This document shows positions 38,683 through 52,135 of a DNA stretch of 64,000 bases, piece by piece. The position numbers and the translations under genes are program-made. The notes under the pieces were generated by a model. The model worked only from the letters and a program-made list of their open reading frames with translations. It had not been told where the DNA came from and did no database searches. How positions within the stretch are numbered: position 1 is the stretch's first letter; each line of letters starts with the position of its first letter. Source of the stretch: Chlorobiales bacterium Clorobi_01 (GTDB lineage Bacteria; Bacteroidota; Chlorobiia; Chlorobiales; Chlorobiaceae); assembly GCA_001602925.1 (NCBI GenBank), contig LUZT01000011.1, positions 1 to 64,000 on the forward strand, given 5' to 3'.

Positions 38683-40443
38683 TCAGAAGGTTTTCTGTTC
38701 ACAGGAGCATCCGTTGCTGCCCTGCACCTTGCTGATCGAGTCCTCGACGATCGACAGCAGAAAGCTGATACGGCCTTCGGCATAGGACAAGGTGGGCGAA
38801 ATGGCCTTGAACTTGCCGATCAGCTCTTCGAGCTTCTGCTTTTTCATGGCATTGATGAGGCCATGAGAGATGCCAACCTTGTCAACCGGTACAACGGTTC
38901 TGAAGCCGGGCTCGTACTTCTGCATGCCCAGGTCGATTGTCTGTTTGGCATCGGATTTGCCGACAGCGGCAACGGCAGGCTGATTGACCTGATTGAGGTT
39001 TCGAATCGGCATGAGCCTCATCACCGGCCTTCCCGTTGGCGCAGCGGTCGGCTGGGCAACCGGCCGCATGACGCCCGGCTTCATCAGGAGGTTGCGCCGG
39101 TCGATTTTCAGGTTCCTGTCGATCAGCTCGAACCTGTTGAGCAGAGAGCGCTCGAAGTTGTTGAACTTTTTGAGCTGCTCTGCGGATTCCGGCGGCCAGG
39201 CTTTCTGAACAGGCGTCAGTTTGATGATACTGGCTACGTTGAAGGGGCCGTAAAGATCCTTTGCCGCAGCATCGATCTGCCGAAGCAGGTCTTCCTGCTC
39301 GGCATAGCCGGTCTTGAGCACGGTCATCAGAAAATCGATCTCGCCTGCCATTTTCATGAAACCCGAGGTGCCGGTATAGGCATCCGGCGTCACGCCCTTC
39401 ATCTGCGATGCGTACTTCCCGGGCTCGCCGCTGACATTCCAGGCCGGGTCGTTAGCCAGGGTTTTCCAGACATTGCTGTAATTGGCGGAATAAACCGCGG
39501 CGGCGGAGTTGAGGAGCATCGAATTGTTCAGATAGCTGTCGAGCCTGCTGAAGAAGGTTTGCGCCGGATCGGAATAACCGTGCATCGAGGAAAGGTAGGT
39601 ATCGACACTGTTGGTGAATTTGGCCTTTTCGGCAGCGTCAAGTGCCGCATAGTCGTCGGGATAGATCAGGCGGTAGAGGTAGCAATACTGATAATGCAGG
39701 TTCCACCCGCCCAGGTCGAGGCTTGTCAGAATGCCGATCGAGGGACGCAGAAAGAGCGACAGGTTGGTGATGTCGGTATTGTCGTTCCTGTAGAGGCGCT
39801 GATTGATGCGCTCTGGCAGGGCAAGCACTATCTGTCCGTTCAGCCAGCTTGCGCTTTTGTGCGCGTCCCACCACATGCCGAACGCCGCCGGAGTTGAATC
39901 CTTGCCGATAGCGTCCGAAGGGACCGGAAAACCGGTCAGCCCCGGAGAATAGAGGCCCGTGGTGGACATGATGCAATAGTTCTTGCCCATGCCATAGAGC
40001 ACCGACTCCCCACCATTGCAACTGCCGTCGATCACGGCCAGGCTCGCACCGTTGTTGGCGATCTTCTCGAACAGCGGCGCAACCTGGCTGACGTAGAGAG
40101 TGCCGTTATTGAACTCGATGTAGTGCGATGCGGCTGTTCCGGTCGAAGTGTCGCTTCGGTTCCAGCGGGGATTGGAGCCATGACCCGCCAGATAGACAAG
40201 AAGCTGGTCTCCGGAAGCGAGAAGATTGGAAAAAGTGGTCAGCGCGTTCAGGCCCGAGGTACCGCTGTCGGTCATGGAGACCGTGTAACCGCGGCTCTGA
40301 AGTTCGGTTTTCAGCTCGGTCGGAGTGTTTCCCCAATCATTGTGATAGATGATGAGGGCCTTTTTCAGCCCCGCCGCATCGACCTGAACGGCCAGCAGGG
40401 TAAAAAAACCCGCGAGCAGCACCGCAAATATGCTCCGTTTCAT
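38683..40443 (-). CDS. Secreted caspase-like (clan CD) cysteine peptidase
   Basis: A 586-residue exported protein: signal peptide (about 1-23), then a caspase-haemoglobinase fold with H88 in VYLAGHGSN and C142 in VIDGSCNGGES, the His-Cys dyad of clan CD. A long helical middle part, a Pro-rich linker (AQPTAAPTGRP) and a C-terminal helical segment ending in a Cys pair (CSC) follow. AAAGGAGGG precedes the ATG. Closest to clostripain/C11-type or metacaspase-like proteins, but the specificity is not readable. Cellular role unknown. Confidence 0.82.
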   Translation of the reverse strand: MKRSIFAVLLAGFFTLLAVQVDAAGLKKALIIYHNDWGNTPTELKTELQSRGYTVSMTDSGTSGLNALTTFSNLLASGDQLLVYLAGHGSNPRWNRSDTSTGTAASHYIEFNNGTLYVSQVAPLFEKIANNGASLAVIDGSCNGGESVLYGMGKNYCIMSTTGLYSPGLTGFPVPSDAIGKDSTPAAFGMWWDAHKSASWLNGQIVLALPERINQRLYRNDNTDITNLSLFLRPSIGILTSLDLGGWNLHYQYCYLYRLIYPDDYAALDAAEKAKFTNSVDTYLSSMHGYSDPAQTFFSRLDSYLNNSMLLNSAAAVYSANYSNVWKTLANDPAWNVSGEPGKYASQMKGVTPDAYTGTSGFMKMAGEIDFLMTVLKTGYAEQEDLLRQIDAAAKDLYGPFNVASIIKLTPVQKAWPPESAEQLKKFNNFERSLLNRFELIDRNLKIDRRNLLMKPGVMRPVAQPTAAPTGRPVMRLMPIRNLNQVNQPAVAAVGKSDAKQTIDLGMQKYEPGFRTVVPVDKVGISHGLINAMKKQKLEELIGKFKAISPTLSYAEGRISFLLSIVEDSISKVQGSNGCSCEQKTF

Positions 40444-40841
40444 GAGTAGCCCTCCTTTAAAAAAGATGATTGAGGAAAGTGCAACGAAAAAACACTTGAA
40501 ACGTTAACCCGCAGGACGCGGGTCATGGACATATGTTTTGATCGAAACCGAACGGTTGGCGGTTGATCCAGCCGTACTGGCAAGTCTCAACGTGCTATAT
40601 ACAAAGGAGTTATGGCCTTGAACGGGGCTGATCCTGAAAAGAGGGCGTCCAAAGTATAGTGCCAGGTATTTGTACATCCATTGCACAAAAGATAAGAAAT
40701 CCACTGCCGTGCAAATCAACAAATCGTAACAACAGAAATCACCGGCTCGCTTCGCTCACACCTGACTGTCGGTGTTTTTCTGCTGTGCACCATCAGCGAC
40801 AGAAACACCGGAAGATCGAGCTGTAAAAGATGACCGGCAGG
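40444..40841. other. Intergenic region, nothing convincing
   Basis: About 400 bases between the caspase-like gene and the aquaporin gene. The minus-strand frame over 40504-40722 lacks a ribosome binding site and family likeness, so I do not call a gene. Confidence 0.45.
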
Positions 40842-41648
40842 CTACCCTTCCCTGTCGTCGATGTCGAGCGTGCCTTGTGCGGCGATGGTTCCGGCGGTGG
40901 TGGGCGGCCCCTTCAGAATCCATTCAAATACCACGCCGATCAATGCGCCGGCGATCGGCCCGGCAATGTAGACCCAGGCAAGCGTTGTATCGCCGCACAC
41001 CAGCGCGGGGGCAAACGAGCGCACAGGATTCATCGATGCACCGCTGACCGGCGCAGCCCACATCCCTGCCAGCGCGATGTAGCCGCCAACCGCAATCGCG
41101 CCGTTGGTGCCGATATTACGCGCGCCCGACGAGGTGCCGAGAATCGTGTTCACCAGCGCGGCGGTCAGCACAATCTCCATGACGAGCGCCTTCACCGGAG
41201 TCACCTCCTGACCCGGCAGGGTCATGCCCGGCGCGACCGCCGCGTTGCCAAACATGAAGCCGAGAAACAGCGCGGCCAGCCACCCTCCGGCGACCTGGGC
41301 AAGGATGTAGCCCGGCACGCGAACCCAGGGGAAATTGCGGCGAATGGCAAACGCCAGAGTAACGGCAGGATTGAGATGCGCGCCGCTCACCGTGCCCATG
41401 AAGTAGATGATCGCCATCACCATCAGGCCGGGCGCGACCGGCAGGAGCGCATCGCCGGCATGGTTACCGGAACTCGTCGCCGCCACAGGACCGCCCGCTG
41501 CCACGAGCACCAGCAGAAAAGTACCCCACAGCTCGGCAAAAATCCGCTGCCATTCGTGTTTCGGATCGAGAAAATTGGGCGCGATCTGCGTCAGAAGCAT
41601 CCGGGCGCGTTGCGCCGCATGGTGGTTATTATCGTTTCCCGAAACCAT
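40842..41648 (-). CDS. MIP-family channel (aquaporin / glycerol facilitator)
   Basis: A 268-residue, six-helix channel. The first NPA box is intact (SGAHLNPAVT); the second reads SGASMNPVRSF, with NPV, seen in some subgroups. The N-terminal 36 residues are an extra soluble segment and the C-terminus a short acidic tail. It probably conducts water or small neutral solutes; the changed second box leaves the selectivity open. Single gene. Confidence 0.93.
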   Translation of the reverse strand: MVSGNDNNHHAAQRARMLLTQIAPNFLDPKHEWQRIFAELWGTFLLVLVAAGGPVAATSSGNHAGDALLPVAPGLMVMAIIYFMGTVSGAHLNPAVTLAFAIRRNFPWVRVPGYILAQVAGGWLAALFLGFMFGNAAVAPGMTLPGQEVTPVKALVMEIVLTAALVNTILGTSSGARNIGTNGAIAVGGYIALAGMWAAPVSGASMNPVRSFAPALVCGDTTLAWVYIAGPIAGALIGVVFEWILKGPPTTAGTIAAQGTLDIDDREG

Positions 41649-41754
41649 ATCACATTTCTGGATAAGCGGTTAGCAATCTTGTAACAAAAAAGCTCCTTCA
41701 CAAAGCGGCTGCTTCTTTGCATTCGCGTTGCAGCTAATCAAATAAAGGTAAAAA

Positions 41755-41889
41755 ATGCTCACCAAGTTGCCCACCGTCACCCCAAAGATCATTCCGCGGC
41801 AGGCACCATTGCGCCAGTTACCAGATATTGACTATCTTTTGCGTCAGCGATCATTCACCAATCCCTTTTTCAAGGAGCAGCGTCCATGA
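41755..41889 (+). CDS. Possible short upstream ORF coupled to proA, 44 aa
   Basis: An AAAGGTAAAAA site precedes ATG 41755, and the frame runs 44 codons ([18 protein letters not shown] at the start) to a TGA that overlaps the proA ATG in ATGA. Such overlap suggests coupled translation, and the leader could report ribosome passage. The peptide resembles no known protein and its frame may be open by chance. Confidence 0.35.
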   Translation: MLTKLPTVTPKIIPRQAPLRQLPDIDYLLRQRSFTNPFFKEQRP

Positions 41890-43148
41890 CCGAACACGAA
41901 GTCATCGTCAAACAACTCCAGGCCGTACAAAACGCAAGCCGCAAAATCGTCCCCCTCAATGAAGAGACCATCAACGGCCTGCTCGTCGAGCTTGCCGACC
42001 GCATTCCCGCAGCCTCCGATGCGATCCTCGAAGCCAACCGCAAGGACCTCGAACGCATGGATCCCGCCGATCCGCGCTACGACCGGCTGCTCCTGAACGA
42101 AGCTCGCCTGAACTCGATCGCCTCCGACCTGCGAAACGTCGCCGCCCTGCCTTCGCCGCTCCACCGGGTGCTCGAAGAGCGCACGCTGCCCAATGGGCTT
42201 GAGCTGAAAAAGGTTTCGGTGCCGCTCGGCGTGATCGGCATCATCTACGAATCGCGCCCGAACGTCACCTTCGACGTCTTTGCGCTCTGCCTCAAGTCAG
42301 GCAACGCCACCGTGCTGAAAGGCGGCAGCGACGCGGCCTACTCGAACATCGCCATCGTGAACCTGATACAAACAGTGATCCGCGACCGGGGGCTCGATCC
42401 CGATATAATCTACCTCCTGCCCGCCGAGCGCGAGGCGGCGCACATTCTGCTCAACGCGGTGGGTTACATCGACGTCATCATTCCACGTGGCAGCCAGGCG
42501 CTGATCGACTTCGCGCGCAAGCACTCCACGGTGCCGGTCATCGAAACCGGAGCGGGCATCGTACACACCTACTTCGACCAGAGCGGCGACCTTGCGATGG
42601 GCCGCGACATTGTTTTCAACGCCAAGACCCGCCGTCCGAGCGTCTGCAATGCGCTCGACACGCTGATCGTGCACGAGAGCCGCATCGACGACCTGCCGGT
42701 GCTGGTGGAGTTGCTCGAAGAGAAAACCGTACAGATTTTCGCCGACGAACCGGCCTATTACAAGCTGCTTGGCCGCTACCCCGACGAGCTGCTCGAAATG
42801 GCCAGCCCGGAGCACTTCGGCACGGAGTTCCTGTCGCTGAAGATGTCGATCAAGACCGTTGGCAGCCTCGAAGAGGCGCTCGACCACATCGCCTGCCACA
42901 GCTCGAAGCACAGCGAGGCAATCATCGCATCGGATCAGACGACCATCGACGCTTTCATGAAGCAAGTCGATGCGGCGGCGGTATACGCCAACACCTCGAC
43001 CGCCTTCACCGATGGCGCGCAGTTCGGCCTAGGTGCAGAGATCGGCATCAGCACGCAAAAGCTGCACGCGCGCGGCCCGATGGCGCTCAAGGAGCTGTGC
43101 AGCTACAAGTGGCTCGTCACCGGCCAGGGACAGGTGAGGCCCGCCTGA
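41886..43148 (+). CDS. proA: Gamma-glutamyl phosphate reductase
   Basis: A 420-residue NADPH-dependent enzyme, second step of proline synthesis. Family blocks are [14 protein letters not shown], the nucleotide-binding [11 protein letters not shown] and the catalytic Cys region [21 protein letters not shown] precedes the ATG. Its stop overlaps the start of a LolD-like ATPase gene (TGATG). proB lies elsewhere in the window. Confidence 0.97.
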   Translation: MTEHEVIVKQLQAVQNASRKIVPLNEETINGLLVELADRIPAASDAILEANRKDLERMDPADPRYDRLLLNEARLNSIASDLRNVAALPSPLHRVLEERTLPNGLELKKVSVPLGVIGIIYESRPNVTFDVFALCLKSGNATVLKGGSDAAYSNIAIVNLIQTVIRDRGLDPDIIYLLPAEREAAHILLNAVGYIDVIIPRGSQALIDFARKHSTVPVIETGAGIVHTYFDQSGDLAMGRDIVFNAKTRRPSVCNALDTLIVHESRIDDLPVLVELLEEKTVQIFADEPAYYKLLGRYPDELLEMASPEHFGTEFLSLKMSIKTVGSLEEALDHIACHSSKHSEAIIASDQTTIDAFMKQVDAAAVYANTSTAFTDGAQFGLGAEIGISTQKLHARGPMALKELCSYKWLVTGQGQVRPA

Positions 43149-43840
43149 TGCTCGAAGCGCGCAAGCTCGTCAAATCGTACGCCCTGCCCGGCCAGCCGCC
43201 GCTGAAGATTCTCGACGGTATCGACCTCTCGGTCGCGCCCGGCGAAATGGTGACCGTCATCGGCGCGTCGGGCAGCGGCAAGACCACGCTGCTCAACCTG
43301 CTCGGTACGCTCGACACGCCCGACGAGGGCGAGCTGACCTTCGACGGCTCGCCGGTTTTTCAGGGCAGCCGCTGCCTGCTCTCGAAAAAGGAGCTGGCCG
43401 CATTCCGCAACCGCAAGATCGGCTTCGTCTTCCAGTTCCACCACCTGCTCTCGGACTTCACGGCGCTCGAAAACGTCGCCATGGCCGAGTTCATCGGCAC
43501 CGGCAAACTCAAACCCGCCAAGGAACGCGCCGCCGTGCTGCTCGAAAAACTCGGCCTCAAGGCCCGCCTCGACCACCTTCCCTCGGAGCTTTCCGGTGGC
43601 GAGCAGCAACGCGTCGCCATCGCCCGCGCGCTCATGAACAAGCCAAAACTCGTGCTCGCCGACGAACCGAGCGGCAACCTCGACAGCCGCAACAGCCGGA
43701 TGCTCTACGAACTGATGGCCTCACTCAGCAAGGAGCGCCAAACCTCGTTCGTCATCGTCACCCACAACGAAGAGTTCGCCGCCACCGCCGACCGCTGCCT
43801 CCACATGCAGGACGGCCGGTTGCAGGCATGCGGGGGATGA
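43148..43840 (+). CDS. lolD: LolD-like ABC transporter ATP-binding protein
   Basis: A 230-residue ATPase of the MacB/LolD group: Walker A GASGSGKTT, signature LSGGEQQRV, Walker B LVLADEPSGNLD and the switch His in VTHNEEF. It would power extraction of lipoproteins from the inner membrane if its partner is LolCE. No permease gene lies beside it, so LolD versus FtsE/MacB-like partner is inference. Translationally coupled to proA, an unusual neighbour. Confidence 0.9.
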   Translation: MLEARKLVKSYALPGQPPLKILDGIDLSVAPGEMVTVIGASGSGKTTLLNLLGTLDTPDEGELTFDGSPVFQGSRCLLSKKELAAFRNRKIGFVFQFHHLLSDFTALENVAMAEFIGTGKLKPAKERAAVLLEKLGLKARLDHLPSELSGGEQQRVAIARALMNKPKLVLADEPSGNLDSRNSRMLYELMASLSKERQTSFVIVTHNEEFAATADRCLHMQDGRLQACGG

Positions 43841-43951
43841 TGGATTTGAGAGAGGGAGAATACTCGGGTTCGCCCTGAAAACGACAAACCACTAAAAATC
43901 GAGTTATCTGATAACTGCATCTTCAACCCAATCCACCGCACTTCCATCCTG

Positions 43952-45247
43952 ATGACCGACTCCACCCCCAACGCAAAAATAGGCCCCATCGAACTGGCCG
44001 CTTCCGTCATGCCGCGCCATGCATGGACGTTCCTGTTCGCGTCGTTCTTTTCGATCGGCATGGTCACCTTCGTCTCCATCGGACAGGCCTATATCCTGAA
44101 CGAGCATCTCGGCATTCCGGTCTCCGAGCAGGGCACCATCAGCGGCGACCTGGTCTTCTGGACGGAGATCGTGACGCTCCTGCTCTTCGGCCCGACCGGG
44201 GCAATCATGGACCGCATCGGCAGAAAGCCGGTCTATGCCACGGGCTTCATCATCCTGGCGATAGCCTACCTCTGCTACCCGCTCGCCACCGACGTTTTCC
44301 AGCTCACCATCGCCCGCATGATCTACGCGGTCGGCGTGGTGGCCGTCACCAGCGGGCTGGCAACGGTGCTGGTCGATTACCCGAAGGAGCGGTCGCGGGG
44401 CAAGCTCATAGCGGTTGTCGGATTCCTGAACGGACTCGGCATCGTCATCCTGAACCAGTTCTTCGGCGGCCTGCCCAAGACGCTCGTTGCGGACGGCATG
44501 AGCGGCACGGAGGCCGGATTCTGGGCGCACGCGGCCATCGCGAGCACGGCGGCACTGACGGCTATCGTGCTCTTCTTCGGCCTCAAGGGCGGCACACCGG
44601 TGCGACACGAGGAGCGCCTGCCGATCAGGGAGCTGCTCACCAGCGGCTTCCGCCACGCCCGCAACCCGAGGATTCTGCTCTCCTACGCGGCGGCCTTCGT
44701 GGCACGCGGCGACCAGTCGATCATCGGCACCTTCGTGCCGCTCTGGGGCATGACCACCGGCCTCGCAATGGGCCTCGAACCCGCCGAAGCGGTCAAAAAA
44801 GGCACCTTCATTTTCATCATTTCGCAAGCCGCCGCGCTGCTCTGGGCGCCGGTCATCGGCGTTTTCCTCGACCGCTGGAACCGCGTCACGGCGCTGACGA
44901 TCTGCATGGGTCTGGCCGCCATCGGCTACCTCTCGCTCGCCTTCATCGGCAACCCGCTCGACACCTACTCGCTCATCTTTTTCGTCTTGCTCGGCATCGG
45001 CCAGATCAGCGCCTTCCTCGGCTCGCAGTCCCTCATCGGTCAGGAAGCGCCGAAGGAGGCGCGCGGCTCGGTCATCGGAGCCTTCAACATCAGCGGAGCC
45101 ATCGGCATCCTCTTCATCACCACCACCGGAGGCCGCCTCTTCGACGGCATGAGCCCAAAAGCCCCCTTCATCATCGTCGGCGCAGTGAATCTGATTGTGA
45201 TGCTCGGCGGCATGTGGCTGCGGACGCGGGAGGGGAAACAAGCTTAA
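43952..45247 (+). CDS. MFS transporter
   Basis: A 431-residue, twelve-helix major facilitator. The loop-2/3 motif [13 protein letters not shown] is intact. The C-terminal half has a [14 protein letters not shown] repeat of the motif. Substrate unknown. It starts 111 bases after the ATPase gene and ends 11 bases before perR, so it may share transcription with perR, hinting at a stress link. Confidence 0.9.
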   Translation: MTDSTPNAKIGPIELAASVMPRHAWTFLFASFFSIGMVTFVSIGQAYILNEHLGIPVSEQGTISGDLVFWTEIVTLLLFGPTGAIMDRIGRKPVYATGFIILAIAYLCYPLATDVFQLTIARMIYAVGVVAVTSGLATVLVDYPKERSRGKLIAVVGFLNGLGIVILNQFFGGLPKTLVADGMSGTEAGFWAHAAIASTAALTAIVLFFGLKGGTPVRHEERLPIRELLTSGFRHARNPRILLSYAAAFVARGDQSIIGTFVPLWGMTTGLAMGLEPAEAVKKGTFIFIISQAAALLWAPVIGVFLDRWNRVTALTICMGLAAIGYLSLAFIGNPLDTYSLIFFVLLGIGQISAFLGSQSLIGQEAPKEARGSVIGAFNISGAIGILFITTTGGRLFDGMSPKAPFIIVGAVNLIVMLGGMWLRTREGKQA

Positions 45248-45258
45248 ACCGTGCGACT

Positions 45259-45666
45259 ATGAATCAGGAACATTCAGTCAAACAGTATCGATCGAGCCGC
45301 CAGCGGGAGCGGCTTCTGGCGCTTCTGCGCTCGACGAACACCCATCCGACCGCGTCGTGGCTCTACGACCGGCTGAAAACGGAGTTTCCCAATCTGAGCC
45401 TCGGAACGGTTTATCGAAACCTTTCGATTCTGATCGAACAGGGTCTGGTCAAGAAGATCGACGCTGGCAGCACGTTCGACCGCTTCGAGGCCAAAACGAC
45501 GCCGCATGACCACCTGATCTGCAAAAAGTGCGGCAAGATCATCGATTTCGAGCAGCGCTTTTTCCCGGAAATCAACGACGAAATCAGCCGTTCGGTGGAC
45601 TTCTATATCGAATCGCACAGAATCGATTTTTTTGGAACCTGCTCCGATTGCCGGACAATACAATGA
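45259..45666 (+). CDS. perR: PerR/Fur-family peroxide regulator
   Basis: A 135-residue regulator with winged helix (about 15-85: [38 protein letters not shown]), [15 protein letters not shown] with the first CXXC, and C-terminal GTCSDC as the second zinc pair. The PerR assignment rests on family wording and position: katG follows 168 bases downstream, with a large palindrome typical of PerR boxes between them. Confidence 0.88.
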   Translation: MNQEHSVKQYRSSRQRERLLALLRSTNTHPTASWLYDRLKTEFPNLSLGTVYRNLSILIEQGLVKKIDAGSTFDRFEAKTTPHDHLICKKCGKIIDFEQRFFPEINDEISRSVDFYIESHRIDFFGTCSDCRTIQ

Positions 45667-45704
45667 AATCCTCTGGAAATGCAGGGATATTTTTTTAACC
45701 TATT

Positions 45705-45729
45705 ATTAATAATCATTCCGATTATTAAT
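45705..45729. promoter_or_regulatory. PerR box-like inverted repeat upstream of katG
   Basis: ATTAATAATC-ATTCC-GATTATTAAT is a perfect 10-bp inverted repeat with 5-base spacer, A/T-rich like PerR/Fur boxes. It lies 105 bases before the katG ATG and just after perR, so PerR probably controls katG. Confidence 0.8.
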
Positions 45730-45789
45730 CAAGGAGAGCAACCATCACATCATGTCATGAACCAGAACAGGCAGGATGTGGTTTTGTAA

Positions 45790-47987
<2,198 letters not shown>

Positions 47988-48011
47988 GGCAAAATTTTAC
48001 GTATAACAAAC

Positions 48012-48044
48012 AAAAGCCGCCTTGGCATTCCAGAGGCGGCTTTT
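48012..48044 (+). terminator. Terminator after katG
   Basis: AAAAGCCGCCT / AGGCGGCTTTT, 11-bp stem with an 11-base loop followed by a T-rich tract. Confidence 0.88.
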
Positions 48045-48137
48045 GTTTTGCAGACCTAAAAAATATCAAAGCAGCATAGTCAAAGATAAGGGAGTTGTCA
48101 TCCCAAAAGCGTTCAGTACAGCGCTCCCGGCAAACTC

Positions 48138-49253
48138 TCACGCCCCCGTGATCACCCCGCAAATCTGCTCGATCTCCTTTTCCTTCAGATACGGATGCAT
48201 CGGCAGGGCAAAAACCCTCGCGCTGAAATCTTCCGAAACCGGGAAGTCGCCCGGTTTATAGCCGAGATTTTCGTAGGCTTTCTGGAGGTGCAGCGGAATC
48301 GGGTAGTAGATCGCTGAAGGAATGCCCGCGTCCTTCAGTGCTCCCATGAGCTTCGCGCGGTCGTCGGTGGAGTTGGCGAGCACGGAGTATTGCGCCCAGC
48401 AGGAGGTGTATCCTTCGGGCTCTTCTGGAACGACGACGCGATCTTTCAGGCCTGCGCTGTAGGCTGCGGCGACCTTGTTGCGCAAGTCGAGTTCGTCGTC
48501 GAAGATGGTCAGTTTTTCGTTGATGACCGCCGCCTGGATGGCGTCGAAGCGGCCGTTGAGGCCGATGCGCTCGTTGTTGTATTTGTCCGAACCGCCGCCG
48601 TGCACGCGGACGGAGATCAGCAGCTCCAGCAGCTCGTCGTCGTCGGTGAAGATCGCGCCGCCGTCGCCGTAGCAGCCGAGCGGCTTGGCCGGAAAGAATG
48701 AGGTCGCGCCGACGAGGCCGAAGCTGCCCGCCTTTCTGCCGCCGACCGTGCCGCCGAAGCCCTGCGCGGCGTCTTCCAAAATCCAGAGTCCCTGCTCGGC
48801 GGCGACCTTTTCGAGGCGGTCGTACTCGGCGGGCAAGCCGAACAAATCGACTGGAATCAGCGCCTTTGGATTCAGCCCTTTTTTGCGAGCCTCCTCGACC
48901 GCCGGCGCGACGCCGTCAGGATCGATGTTGAAAGTGCCGGGCAGCACATCGACGAACACCGGCGTCGCGCCCGCGAGGCTGACGACCTCGGCGGTGGCCA
49001 CGAAGGTGAAGGGCGTGGTGAGCACCGCGTCGCCGGGGCCGATGCCTTTGGCCATGAGCGGAATGAGCAGGGCGTCGGTGCCGGAGGCGCACGAAACGCA
49101 GTGCTTCGTGCCAACGTACTCGGCAAGCTTTTTCTCGGCTTCGAGCACCTCCGGCCCCATGACGAACTGGGCGCTGTCGATGATCCGCTCGATGCGCTTC
49201 ATGAGGTTCTCGCGGATGCGGTTTTTCTGGGTTATGAGGTCGATGAACTGCAT
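48138..49253 (-). CDS. DegT/DnrJ/EryC1/StrS-family sugar aminotransferase
   Basis: A 371-residue PLP enzyme that aminates keto-sugar nucleotides for polysaccharide synthesis. PLP-site residues are K190 (TSFFPAKPLG) and D161 (LEDAAQGFGG); CASGTDAL and NGRFDAIQAAV also match. Wording is closest to WbpE-type aminotransferases for acetamido-keto sugars. No other sugar gene adjoins, so the exact product is unknown. Confidence 0.92.
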   Translation of the reverse strand: MQFIDLITQKNRIRENLMKRIERIIDSAQFVMGPEVLEAEKKLAEYVGTKHCVSCASGTDALLIPLMAKGIGPGDAVLTTPFTFVATAEVVSLAGATPVFVDVLPGTFNIDPDGVAPAVEEARKKGLNPKALIPVDLFGLPAEYDRLEKVAAEQGLWILEDAAQGFGGTVGGRKAGSFGLVGATSFFPAKPLGCYGDGGAIFTDDDELLELLISVRVHGGGSDKYNNERIGLNGRFDAIQAAVINEKLTIFDDELDLRNKVAAAYSAGLKDRVVVPEEPEGYTSCWAQYSVLANSTDDRAKLMGALKDAGIPSAIYYPIPLHLQKAYENLGYKPGDFPVSEDFSARVFALPMHPYLKEKEIEQICGVITGA

Positions 49254-49464
49254 AATTTTATTGGGCTAAGATGATGTTCCTGAAAAAATTCGATTTGATA
49301 TTATACGGATTCATCGACTCAATCCCGAAAGTTCGGACAGACAGCGCTGTGTTTTGCTCAAGTGTCGATTTTACTTACTATTATTCATCGAAATCGATAC
49401 CGGTGTTGAGAAAGAAAAAAGCCGGTGAGAGTTCACAGATTTTCAACCAATCGCAAAACCATCC

Positions 49465-50889
49465 ATGAGTTCCATTTACTTCATCGGCATCGGCGGCTCG
49501 GCAATGGCTTCGGTCGCCGTGGCGCTTTCGCACATGGGCCACGCTGTCACCGGCTCGGACACGCAGCTCTATCCCCCGATGAGCACCTACCTCGAAAACC
49601 ATAACATCCGCTATTTCAACAGCTTTTCGGCGGAGAACCTGAAGAGCGCCACACCCGACCTGGTGGTAGCAGGCAACGCGATAAGCCGGGGCAATCCTGA
49701 CCTTGAATATGCGCTCGATCAGCACATGGAGCTGATTTCGATGCCGCAACTGGTGCGGCGCGAGCTGATTGGCCGCCACACCTCGATCGTGGTGGCGGGT
49801 ACGCACGGCAAGACAACAACCACCTCGCTCGCGGCGTGGCTGCTCGAAGCGGGAGGGCTCCTGCCGGGCTTCCTCATCGGCGGCATTCCCGAGAATTTCG
49901 GCGACGGCTGCCGTCCGTCGGGCCTCTCAGAGCCGGGCTTTTTCGTGACCGAGGGCGACGAGTACGACTCGGCCTTTTTCGACAAGCGCAGCAAGTTCCT
50001 GCAATACCGCCCCGACATCGCGATCATCAACAACGTCGAGTTCGACCATGCAGACATCTTCGATTCGCTCGACGACATCAAGAAAAGCTTCCGCCTGCTG
50101 GTGAACCTCGTGCCGTCGAATGGCTTGCTGATCGTCAACGCGGACGATCCGAATTCGATGGAGGTTTCCGCCAAGGCGTTCTGCCGCGTCGAGACCTTCG
50201 GCCTGAACGGTAACGCGGAGTGGACGGCGGCGGACATAGCGACCGATACTGATGGTACTTCGTTCACCGTCGTGCGCAATGGCGAAGCGATCGGACGAGT
50301 CCGGGTGCCGCTCTTCGGCAACTACAACGTGATGAATGCGCTCGCCGCCACAGCGGCGGCAATCCGCGCTGGTGTGAGCTTCGAGTCGGTCACGCGCGGT
50401 CTCGGCAGCTTCAAGCGCCCGAAGCGCCGCATGGAGCTGGTTGGCGAATATGCGGACGGCATCACGCTCATCGAGGATTTCGCGCACCATCCGACGGCCA
50501 TCCGCCTCACGCTCGGCGCGATTGCAGAGCGTTACCCCGGTCGGCGTATCACCGCCTGTTTCGAGCCACGCTCCAACACCACCAGCCGCAACATCTTCCA
50601 GCACGAGCTGTCGGAATGCTTCGGCGATGCCGCGATCGTGGTGCTCGGCAAAGTAAACCGTCCGGAGCGCTACGCCCCCGAAGAAAGGCTTGATGCGGCG
50701 CTGCTGTGCCGAGAGCTGGAGGCGAACGGCAAACGCGTTTTTGCCGCAGGAAGCGAGAATTATCCGGGAGATATTGTCCGGTTCATCGAAGCTGAACAAC
50801 AGCCGGGCGACGTGGTTGTTCTCCTGAGCAACGGCAGTTTCAGCGGCTTGAAAGAGATGCTGGCCGAAAGTTTTCAAAAAAATTCATGA
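49465..50889 (+). CDS. mpl: UDP-N-acetylmuramate:L-alanyl-gamma-D-glutamyl-meso-diaminopimelate ligase
   Basis: A 474-residue Mur ligase that re-attaches recycled murein tripeptide to UDP-MurNAc. N-terminal Rossmann-like IYFIGIGGSAMAS, ATP loop AGTHGKTTT and the Mpl-specific EPRSNTTSRNIFQ and LLSNGSFSGL blocks distinguish it from MurC. It implies cell-wall recycling in this organism. It is divergent from the aminotransferase gene. Confidence 0.93.
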   Translation: MSSIYFIGIGGSAMASVAVALSHMGHAVTGSDTQLYPPMSTYLENHNIRYFNSFSAENLKSATPDLVVAGNAISRGNPDLEYALDQHMELISMPQLVRRELIGRHTSIVVAGTHGKTTTTSLAAWLLEAGGLLPGFLIGGIPENFGDGCRPSGLSEPGFFVTEGDEYDSAFFDKRSKFLQYRPDIAIINNVEFDHADIFDSLDDIKKSFRLLVNLVPSNGLLIVNADDPNSMEVSAKAFCRVETFGLNGNAEWTAADIATDTDGTSFTVVRNGEAIGRVRVPLFGNYNVMNALAATAAAIRAGVSFESVTRGLGSFKRPKRRMELVGEYADGITLIEDFAHHPTAIRLTLGAIAERYPGRRITACFEPRSNTTSRNIFQHELSECFGDAAIVVLGKVNRPERYAPEERLDAALLCRELEANGKRVFAAGSENYPGDIVRFIEAEQQPGDVVVLLSNGSFSGLKEMLAESFQKNS

Positions 50890-51021
50890 AGATTTCACCG
50901 GCGAAGTTCTATCTTTTTATCTTGTGATTTTTGTTCAGTCCCGGAGAACGAGTGACGCCGTCGAGGCAACAATCCGGAACTGGGCCGTGATCATTATCGT
51001 TTTTGTTAAACCCATATATAA

Positions 51022-52035
<1,014 letters not shown>

Positions 52036-52135
52036 TTTCTGGAAATGCGGCTCAATCCGCATAACGAACCGTACATTTCCGATGGCAGGGCTACACCCCT
52101 CGCCAACGGAAATGAGGTTTTCTCGCCTCTCCTGA

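Noticed and set aside
40504-40722. Minus-strand frame in the intergenic space after the caspase-like gene
   Set aside because: No ribosome binding site or family resemblance.
43904-45241. 445-codon minus-strand frame opposite the MFS gene
   Set aside because: Shadow of a GC-rich membrane-protein gene, Glu/Asp/Arg-rich low complexity.
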